Below are positions 1-6,528 of a stretch of DNA of 36,575 bases, one piece after another. The position numbers and the translations under genes are program-made. The DNA lies in contig SXSO01000138.1 of NCBI GenBank assembly GCA_005792205.1, positions 1-36,575 on the forward strand. Direction: 5' to 3'. The stretch comes from Bacteroidota bacterium (GTDB lineage: Bacteria > Bacteroidota > Ignavibacteria > UBA10030 > F1-140-MAGs086). Position 1 is the first letter of the stretch, and each line of letters opens with the position of its first letter. The notes beneath the pieces are model-generated. The model was not told where the DNA came from. It saw only the letters and a program-made list of their open reading frames with translations, and did no database searches.

Positions 1-83
1 ATAATCTAAACAGTGGAATTTATTTTTATAAACTCACGACAAATAACTTTTCCGAAATGAAGAAAATGATTTTAGTAAAATAA
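1..83 (+). CDS. C-terminal end of a T9SS-sorted protein (5' part outside window)
   Basis: The reading frame is open from the first base and stops at TAA 81-83. The last 26 residues (NLNSGIYFYKL... ending KKMILVK) are the final beta-strands of a type A T9SS sorting domain. They are nearly identical to the ends of the proteins at 572-4555 and 18615-21131. In these families the C-terminal domain directs passage through the outer-membrane T9SS and is usually cleaved at the cell surface. The functional part of the protein lies upstream of the window and cannot be described. The same terminator as for the GH8 gene follows at once. Confidence 0.8.
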   Translation, partial: NLNSGIYFYKLTTNNFSEMKKMILVK

Positions 84-110
84 GTTTTTAGTCGTTATCG
101 TCGTTAAAAG

Positions 111-150
111 AAAATGGGATACAAAGTTTTTTGTGTCCCATTTTTGTTTT
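111..150 (+). terminator. Rho-independent terminator of the partial T9SS gene
   Basis: The arms 111-125 and 130-144 pair over 15 bp with a single G-T wobble around a GTTT loop, and a T-rich tail follows. The hairpin starts 27 bases after the stop codon. It recurs in the other two T9SS genes. Confidence 0.75.
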
Positions 151-189
151 TGGGAAATTGGAAAATTGGTTTAATAATGACAAATTATT

Positions 190-425
190 TCTCTAAAAAT
201 TGGAGTGTTTTTTCACATAAGAAGAGAGTTTTTCCTCGTCGGAATGGTTTACTTTTGACCGAAACGGTGCTAATTTATTGAGTGAAATCGCCATATTACA
301 TAAACTCATTATATTACAATATCAATCGATTTGACAGGAAAAAATTTCCACTTTATTATAATAAATAGGAAAATTTTTCCGTTCCAAATTATTTCTCAAA
401 ATAACGATTTTGGATAGTAAATACC
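190..425 (+). repeat. Dispersed GACCGAAA repeat, copy R1 (short form)
   Basis: This copy fills the centre of the gene-free stretch 84-571. It starts with the GGAGTGTTTTTTCAC segment, carries TTTTGACCGAAACG at 253-266, and continues through TATTGAGTGAAATCGCCATATTA and a GGAAAAAATTTCC palindrome to the TTTTTCCGTTCC segment. It aligns with 4672-4995. It lacks the roughly 100 bases that lie between two direct TTTTGACCGAAACG boxes in that copy. Nothing in it looks like a gene. Confidence 0.75.
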
Positions 426-495
426 AATATAAAGTAACAATCAAATTTTTTAAAAGTAAAATATGACTTTAAGTATTTCTAACAATTGTATTTCG

Positions 496-511
496 TTTGT
501 AAATAAATAAT
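496..511 (+). promoter_or_regulatory. 16-base element shared upstream of two T9SS genes
   Basis: TTTGTAAATAAATAAT lies 60 bases before the ATG of the GH8 gene. The same 16 bases occur on the minus strand at 21196-21181, 49 bases before the ATG of the beta-propeller T9SS gene. The leading TTTG could be a Bacteroidota -33 element, but I see no convincing TAnnTTTG at the right distance. A shared promoter or operator is therefore only a possibility. Confidence 0.3.
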
Positions 512-571
512 ATTTGTTATATCTTCTACAAATAACAATCCCTTTTTTAAACATTATTTTTTTTGTGTTAT

Positions 572-3500
572 ATGCAATTACGACTAATTTATTATCTGTT
601 AATTATCAGTTTGGTCACTCTTTTCACAGGAGAACATTTTGCTTATTCACAAACTGTTAATTTTCCTTTTCCACAACATTTCACTTATACCGAAGGGACT
701 ATTTTCCCGTCAAATTATACTCAGCAACAACTTGATGATTCTACTTCTGTCTTTTACACGCGATGGAAAGAACGATATCTAATCAACGGTTGCGAACCGA
801 ATCAATATTATGTTTTCTGGAATTATGAAGGAGGTGGAAATCCACCAAATAGTATATCTATTTCCGAAGGACACGGTTACGGAATGATAATTACTGCGTT
901 GTTTGCGGGTTTCGATGTAAATGCAAAAAATTATTTTGATGGATTATACCGATACTTCAAAACTCATCCCACTGAAAGCGATTCTTTCTTAATGGCATGG
1001 AATCAAATTACCGGATGTGTCAATGCCGCAAACGGCGGAACAAGTGCTACCGATGGGGATTTGGATATTGCATACGCATTATTGCTTGCAGATAAACAAT
1101 GGGGAAGCAACGGAGAAATTGATTATCTCGCAGAAGCAAAAAATATACTTTTATCGCTTGAACAAAATTGTATAAATCCGATAACGTCAACAGTGACATT
1201 AGGAAATTGGGTAAATTCTTCCAATCAAAATTATTACTACGGAACACGAACCTCCGATTTTATGTTCTCGCATTTTCAATCATTTACGCTTGCATCGAAG
1301 AATCCGAAATGGAATCAAGTGAAAGATAAATGCTACGAACTTATTTCTTCCATTCAGAATAATTATAGCGCATCAACTGGCCTTCTTCCCGATTTTATCT
1401 ATCAGGTGAACACACAACCGAAACCCGCTCCTGCAAATTATCTCGAAGGAAATAATGATGGAAAATATTATTACAATGCTTGCCGCGTTCCGTGGAGAGT
1501 TGCTATGGATTATTTACATTACGGAGATATACGCGCAAAAAATTCTTTGGAAAAAATAAATACGTTCATCAAATCCACAACAAATTCTTCTCCGCAAAAT
1601 ATACTTCCAGGTTACGCGCTCAACGGAACGCCAATTCACACCGATTATGTAGATTTACCGTTTATCGCGCCGTTTGCCGTAAGTGCAATGACTGATTATT
1701 CGCATCAGCAGTGGTTAAACTCTATGTGGAATTATCTGCTGACGTTTTCGTTGAATGACGCATCGTATTATGGCAACACACTCAAACTTCTTTCAATGAT
1801 TGCCGTTTCCGGCAATTGGTGGAATCCACAAATTCTAACGTTTGGAAATTCTCTGTATGTTTCTACAAATGGAAACGATAATAATCCCGGAACAGAACTG
1901 TTGCCGTTGAAAACTGTTCAGCGAGCATTGAATATTGCTTCTGCGGGAACTACAATTTTTGTGAAAGAAGGAATCTATAACGAAAAAATTACATTCACTC
2001 ATTCGGGAAATGTGAACGATGGATTTATTACGCTTCGCAATTATGGAGGCGATACTGCAATTCTCGATGGAACAGGAAAAATGGGAGAACAAATGATTTT
2101 GATTGAAAATAAAAGTTATCTCAAAATCATCGGTTTGGAAATACAAAATAATTTGAATCAATCATTTGGTTCGGGAATTTGGATAAAAGGAAACGGAACA
2201 CATATCGAAATCCGCAACAATCGTATTCACGATATGAAAGCAACGACCAACGGTGACGCGATGGCGATTTCTGTGTACGGAACAAACGCAACTCCGTTTT
2301 CCAATATTATCATTGACAGTAACACAATTTACAATTGTCAACCGGGACACAGCGAAGCGCTTACTTTGAACGGAAATGTTGATACGTTTCAAATCACTCA
2401 CAATATCGTTCACGACGTAAACAACATTGGCATTGATATGATTGGCGGCGAAGGAACGTGTCCCGATGCAAATCAGGATGCGGCAAGAAATGGAATTTGC
2501 AGAAACAATATTGTTTATAATGCACATTCCAATTACGGCGGAGGATATGCAGCGGGAATTTATTCTGATGGTGGAATCAATATCATAATTGAAAACAATC
2601 TTGTCTTTTCTTCTGATGCTGGTTTTGAAATCGGCTGTGAAAATCAAGGAAGGATTTCCTCGGGAATTATTTTGCGAAATAACATAGCATATAACAATGA
2701 TAAACGTGGAATTGGAATCGGCGGATATAATTTTCCGCAAACGGGAAAAGTTATCAATTCGTATATCGTGAACAATACACTTTTTAATAATGATATTCTG
2801 AATACAACTGAAGGAGAATTGGTTGTGGAATACACGCAAAATTGTTGGTTTGAAAACAATATTTTTTATGCTTCATCGCAAAATCGGTTGTTCGTAACAA
2901 CAGTCGGAAACAATAGTGGAAATATTTTCAATCACAATACTTGGTATTCTCCCGGTGGAAATTCATCTGTAACGATAGATTTCAACGGAACGATATATTC
3001 TTCATTTACTGCGTATCAGAACGGAACGGGACAAGACGGAAATTCAGTTTTCGGAAATCCCCTCTTCATTTTTCCATCTTCGTCGTTTCCCGATTTTCAT
3101 CTTCTCAATAATTCTCCCGCAATAAATATTGGCAATAATTCGCTTTCAACAATATTAGGAAATTTTGATTATGATGGAAACGAACGAATCCAAAATGGAA
3201 TTGTTGATTGTGGCGCGTTTGAAATGAACACGAATGCGCCAAATCCGCCACAAAATTTAACTGTTGCTGGAAATGATTCGCTGGTAATTTTGCGATGGAA
3301 TAAAAATTCAGAAAATAATATTCTTCGCTACAGAATCTACGGAAGTACAACGTTTCATCCGATTTCACAAATTGATTCTACAACTGATACTTCAATTACC
3401 ATTGTGAATTTACAACGCGGAGTGCAATACTATTTTCGCATCACATCAGTAAATACAGAAATTTTGGAAAGCGGTTTTTCTAATGAAGTTAATTTTACTA

Positions 3501-4555
3501 CGCTTGCGTTTCAAATGTTTCGCACATTCAAATCGGATACTTCGCTTTCAAAAAAAGCAAATAAAGTAAAAATAAAAAAGAATGTTATAACAGTTTTTCC
3601 AAACATCGCAACGGTTATTGAAAATATTTTCATAACAAATGGAAAAATATTTAGACTGAATTTGGGAATTCCTCAAACATCTACAAATACAAAGAAATAT
3701 GCGTGGTTACAATTTAAAAAGTCGTCAGAAATTGGAAACCTTTATACGTCATCTCACACGGATAATGGAATTGCGTATCCAATTGATTCACTTCGCAGTG
3801 GAACGAAAGCAAAAAAAATGTCAAAAGCAATTACACCAACAAGAAAAAATTTTGACAACATTGCGTTTGAGCAAGGAGTTGTTTTTAAAATGAACATTGT
3901 TGCAAGTGAAGACACAATTCTTCCGTATGGATTTGGAGATTTGATTTTGGACACTTCATTTGTGTTTATTGGCAAAAATTTAAATGGAATGGCATTAAAA
4001 AATATTGCAATTTATTTTGATTCCGTTATGACGTATTGGGAAATTTTTGGAATAAATAATCAAACTCAATATGAAAATTTGTATTCATTTTCAAAACATA
4101 TTTTGAAGCGAATTAACGATGGTTTTTTTGCTCTAATGGATACATCAAATTATGAAATTGACAAAAATGTAATTGTAAAAAAACCGTATTCTGTGAAATT
4201 GGATGGAGTAAAACTCGCTTCTGAAATTGGAATTATAAAACAATTTACCGAAAAAAATATTTCTAACTTTTCAGAGGAAAATAATTTTCTCGATAAATTT
4301 TCATTGAAACAAAATTATCCAAATCCATTTAATCCGAAAACAAAAATAAAATATGAAATTGCAAAAAGTGGATTTGTAAATTTAAAAGTGTTTGATGTTT
4401 TAGGTCGTGAAATAAAAACACTTGTAAATGAATCTCAAAATGTTGGAACTTACGAAATTGATTTTGATGCGAGTCATTTGAACAGTGGAATGTATTTTTA
4501 CAAACTCACGACAAATAATTTTTCTGAAATGAAGAAAATGATTTTAGTAAAATAA
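572..4555 (+). CDS. Secreted GH8 glycoside hydrolase with beta-helix, FN3 and T9SS sorting domain
   Basis: This 1327-residue multidomain exported protein begins with a signal peptide (about 1-26, cleavage before QTVNF). A glycoside hydrolase family 8 (alpha/alpha)6 domain follows at about 30-415, with SEGHGYGM (Glu99, the likely catalytic acid), ATDGDLDIAYAL and YYYNACRVPWR. GH8 enzymes cut beta-1,4 glycans such as cellulose, xylan or chitosan, and the exact substrate cannot be read here. Residues about 425-880 form a DUF1565-like right-handed beta-helix with many N-N-I strands. An FN3-like module (890-980), an unnamed domain (980-1225) shared with the protein at 18615-21131, and the T9SS signal (FSLKQNYPNPFNP, about 1243-1327) complete it. 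ATG 572 was chosen over TTG 563 because it begins the hydrophobic signal directly. The first two thirds are clearly richer in G+C than the last third, so the gene may be a mosaic. Confidence 0.88.
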   Translation: MQLRLIYYLLIISLVTLFTGEHFAYSQTVNFPFPQHFTYTEGTIFPSNYTQQQLDDSTSVFYTRWKERYLINGCEPNQYYVFWNYEGGGNPPNSISISEGHGYGMIITALFAGFDVNAKNYFDGLYRYFKTHPTESDSFLMAWNQITGCVNAANGGTSATDGDLDIAYALLLADKQWGSNGEIDYLAEAKNILLSLEQNCINPITSTVTLGNWVNSSNQNYYYGTRTSDFMFSHFQSFTLASKNPKWNQVKDKCYELISSIQNNYSASTGLLPDFIYQVNTQPKPAPANYLEGNNDGKYYYNACRVPWRVAMDYLHYGDIRAKNSLEKINTFIKSTTNSSPQNILPGYALNGTPIHTDYVDLPFIAPFAVSAMTDYSHQQWLNSMWNYLLTFSLNDASYYGNTLKLLSMIAVSGNWWNPQILTFGNSLYVSTNGNDNNPGTELLPLKTVQRALNIASAGTTIFVKEGIYNEKITFTHSGNVNDGFITLRNYGGDTAILDGTGKMGEQMILIENKSYLKIIGLEIQNNLNQSFGSGIWIKGNGTHIEIRNNRIHDMKATTNGDAMAISVYGTNATPFSNIIIDSNTIYNCQPGHSEALTLNGNVDTFQITHNIVHDVNNIGIDMIGGEGTCPDANQDAARNGICRNNIVYNAHSNYGGGYAAGIYSDGGINIIIENNLVFSSDAGFEIGCENQGRISSGIILRNNIAYNNDKRGIGIGGYNFPQTGKVINSYIVNNTLFNNDILNTTEGELVVEYTQNCWFENNIFYASSQNRLFVTTVGNNSGNIFNHNTWYSPGGNSSVTIDFNGTIYSSFTAYQNGTGQDGNSVFGNPLFIFPSSSFPDFHLLNNSPAINIGNNSLSTILGNFDYDGNERIQNGIVDCGAFEMNTNAPNPPQNLTVAGNDSLVILRWNKNSENNILRYRIYGSTTFHPISQIDSTTDTSITIVNLQRGVQYYFRITSVNTEILESGFSNEVNFTTLAFQMFRTFKSDTSLSKKANKVKIKKNVITVFPNIATVIENIFITNGKIFRLNLGIPQTSTNTKKYAWLQFKKSSEIGNLYTSSHTDNGIAYPIDSLRSGTKAKKMSKAITPTRKNFDNIAFEQGVVFKMNIVASEDTILPYGFGDLILDTSFVFIGKNLNGMALKNIAIYFDSVMTYWEIFGINNQTQYENLYSFSKHILKRINDGFFALMDTSNYEIDKNVIVKKPYSVKLDGVKLASEIGIIKQFTEKNISNFSEENNFLDKFSLKQNYPNPFNPKTKIKYEIAKSGFVNLKVFDVLGREIKTLVNESQNVGTYEIDFDASHLNSGMYFYKLTTNNFSEMKKMILVK

Positions 4556-4652
4556 GTTTTTAGTCGTTATCGTCGTTAAAAGAAAATGGGATACAAAGTT
4601 TTTTGTGTCCCATTTTTGTTTTTGGGAAATTGGAAAATTAGTTTAATAATGA
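4473..4652 (+). repeat. 3'-end module, copy 2: sorting-signal codons plus terminator
   Basis: This is the partner of 1-180. It covers the last 27 codons of the GH8 gene, its stop and the terminator region. Differences from copy 1 are mostly in the coding part, while the stretch just after the stop is practically identical. Confidence 0.8.
4583..4622 (+). terminator. Rho-independent terminator of the GH8/T9SS gene
   Basis: This hairpin is the same as at 111-150. The arms AAAATGGGATACAAA and TTTGTGTCCCATTTT surround a GTTT loop and are followed by a T-rich tail. Confidence 0.75.
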
Positions 4653-4671
4653 CAAATTATTTCTCTAAAAA

Positions 4672-4995
4672 TTGGAGTGTTTTTTCACACAAGAAGAGTA
4701 TTTTTCCTCGTCGAAATGCTTTACTTTTGACCGAAACGATAGTGTTTTCGTAAAAATACACTCTATTTTCGGGAAAGTGTAATCAAATCGGTCAAAAAAC
4801 GCTTCACCGAGACGAAAATGAAGTCATTTTTGACCGAAACGGGACGAAATTATTGACTAAAATCTCCATATTACAAAAAGCCATTTTATTACAATATCAA
4901 TCGATTTGATAGGAAAAGATTTCCTCTTTTAGACAACAAAACGATAAATTTTTCCGTTCCAAACTTGTTCTCCAAAACAACGAGTTTAGACAAAT
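4672..4995 (+). repeat. Dispersed GACCGAAA repeat, copy R2 (long form with two hairpins)
   Basis: This is the main content of the 669-base gap 4556-5224. It has direct TTTTGACCGAAACG boxes at 4725-4738 and 4828-4841, and an inverted TCGGTCAAAA box at 4788-4797. Hairpin 1 pairs 4729-4757 with 4765-4793 (29-base arms, 18 matches, 7-base loop). Hairpin 2 pairs 4789-4806 with 4819-4836 (15 of 18 matches). The two share the middle TCGGTC, so they cannot form together. The right part (TATTGACTAAAATC, AATATCAATCGATTTGATAG, TTTTTCCGTTCC) aligns with R1. Confidence 0.8.
4721..4830 (+). repeat. 110-bp exact inverted repeat, left arm
   Basis: By eye, base for base, this is the exact reverse complement of 10158-10267. 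It contains hairpin 1 and most of hairpin 2 of the dispersed repeat. The pair brackets the amidohydrolase genes and the HU gene. Confidence 0.85.
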
Positions 4996-5107
4996 AAATA
5001 TCACTCCAAAATCTGGTTTCATAAATAAAAGAAAATCCATTTACAGAAAAATAAAACTGGATTTACAAGTTTAAAATTTTATTTCCAATTTCAATTTATC
5101 AAAATAA

Positions 5108-5145
5108 AAAAAGGCAATTCAAAAAATTTGAGTTGCCCTTTTATT
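5108..5145 (-). terminator. Terminator of the amidohydrolase operon
   Basis: The arms GGCAATTCAAA (5113-5123) and TTTGAGTTGCC (5127-5137) pair with one wobble. On the minus strand a run of seven T follows the stem, about 100 bases past the stop of the 5225-6523 gene. A T-rich tail on the plus strand as well means it could act in both directions. Confidence 0.65.
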
Positions 5146-5224
5146 TTTAAATCAATGTCTTCAATTTACAAACCAATAATTAAATTGATAAACAAAAATT
5201 AAATTCACAATACAAAAAATTTTT

Positions 5225-6523
5225 TTACACAAATAAATTTTTATTTCTCATATCTTTTTTATACTTTTCATATAACATTGTTTGATGACTTGTTAAATCA
5301 ATTTTTTTTCCGTCAATAAATTCCATTTCAACATTTGAACGAATATCAAAAATATCTCCATTCACAATAATTAAATTTGCGTCTTTTCCAATTTCTAACG
5401 ATCCAATTCTATTATCAACACCAAAAATTTGTGCGGGAAAAAGTGTAATGGATTTCAATGCAATATCTTTTGGAAGTCCATGAGCAATAGCAGTTCCAAC
5501 TTGATATGGAAGATTGCGATAATTTCCATCTCCACCTTCGTCTGCAGAAAAACAAAATTGGATTCCATTTTCATACAATTTTTTTGGAAGTAAAAATGGT
5601 TCGTTATACTGTTCCCAATTTCTATCGGGAAGTCGATGAGTCATATTTGCAACAACAGGAATTTGTTTTTCTTTCAAAAGATTTGCAATTCTCCAACTGT
5701 CATTTCCACCTGCAATTATTATGCGAACGTCATATTCTTCTGCAAACGCAACTGCAGATTGAATTTGTAAAATATCAAATGCCCAAACAAGAAGTGGAAC
5801 TTTTTTTTCAAAAACATTTATCATTGCGTCAAATTTTGCATCATATTTTTGTAGTGAATTATTTTTCTTTGCAACGAAATATGCTTTTGCATCTTTGAAA
5901 AATATTTGTAGTTCGTTTACAGATTTTTCATTTTCTTTTTTTTGGTCTTCTTCACTTCTTGTTTCCCACCACGCAGTATTTATTTTCATACTTGGGAAAT
6001 TCAAAACCATTGCTGACATTGATTTTACAAGCATATCTTCATAAGTCCATCCGTCAAGATTTACTGTTGCAATACTTCCAGAAATAATTCCACTTTGTGG
6101 TAAAACATTTACAGTTGTAATTCCATTGAAACGAGTTACAGGAATCAATTCGCTTTCAGTATAAACGGCAACTTCTGTTTTTAAATTCGGATTAAATTTT
6201 CCACCTTCAACATTATCGTGAGTTGCGCGAAGTGCTTGAACTTCATTTAATCCAAGAGTTGTGATTGAACTAAAAAGTCCGGGATAAATATGTTTTCCAC
6301 TTGCATCAATAATTTCATATTCAGAAGTTAAAGAAAAGTTTTTTCCAACAAATTCAATTTTTCCATTGCGAAAAGTTATTGTTCCTTTTTCAATTATTTC
6401 ATTTGCCGTGAAAACAGTTCCATTGATAATTGCAATTGGTTTGATTTGTTTTTTTGCAGGAATTTGATCGTTGCAAAAAATAATTTTGACAAAAAATAAA
6501 AAGAGAATAAAGTTTTTTTTCAT
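5225..6523 (-). CDS. Exported amidohydrolase-family protein lacking the metal-binding motifs
   Basis: This 432-residue protein has an N-terminal export signal (about 1-17; IIFC-N could also be read as a relaxed lipobox). The amidohydrolase frame is clear: the NGTVFTA.N start, GKIEFVG, DASGKHIYPGLFSS, and the C-terminal GVDNRIGSLEIGKDANLIIVNGD strand typical of imidazolonepropionase-like enzymes. The catalytic parts are missing. PGL is followed by FSSITT instead of HxH (81-92), the VHxH position reads VWAF (246-249), and the next His site reads AGGNDSW. It may be a non-catalytic partner of the enzyme encoded just upstream (5 bases apart, same operon), or a metal-free binding protein. Family membership is firm. 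Loss of hydrolase activity is inference. Confidence 0.8.
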   Translation of the reverse strand: MKKNFILFLFFVKIIFCNDQIPAKKQIKPIAIINGTVFTANEIIEKGTITFRNGKIEFVGKNFSLTSEYEIIDASGKHIYPGLFSSITTLGLNEVQALRATHDNVEGGKFNPNLKTEVAVYTESELIPVTRFNGITTVNVLPQSGIISGSIATVNLDGWTYEDMLVKSMSAMVLNFPSMKINTAWWETRSEEDQKKENEKSVNELQIFFKDAKAYFVAKKNNSLQKYDAKFDAMINVFEKKVPLLVWAFDILQIQSAVAFAEEYDVRIIIAGGNDSWRIANLLKEKQIPVVANMTHRLPDRNWEQYNEPFLLPKKLYENGIQFCFSADEGGDGNYRNLPYQVGTAIAHGLPKDIALKSITLFPAQIFGVDNRIGSLEIGKDANLIIVNGDIFDIRSNVEMEFIDGKKIDLTSHQTMLYEKYKKDMRNKNLFV

Positions 6524-6528
6524 GGCGA

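Larger units (their letters stand above)
1..180 (+). repeat. 3'-end module, copy 1: sorting-signal codons plus terminator
   Basis: This stretch matches 4473-4652 almost base for base (constant offset 4472). It covers the last T9SS codons, the stop, the spacer after the stop and the terminator hairpin. A third, shorter copy ends the gene at 18615-21131 on the other strand. Conservation does not stop at the stop codon, so it is not explained by protein selection alone. Recent duplication or gene conversion of 3' ends would explain it. Confidence 0.8.

Noticed and set aside
2162..2839. Long antisense open frame (225 codons) inside the GH8 gene
   Set aside because: It is opposite a well-supported coding frame, has no recognisable domain, and its composition is that of the complement of beta-helix codons.
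4556..5224. tRNA or other structured RNA gene in the large gaps
   Set aside because: I found no cloverleaf or GGTTCGA-type T-loop in any gap; the strong structures are terminators or the repeat hairpins.
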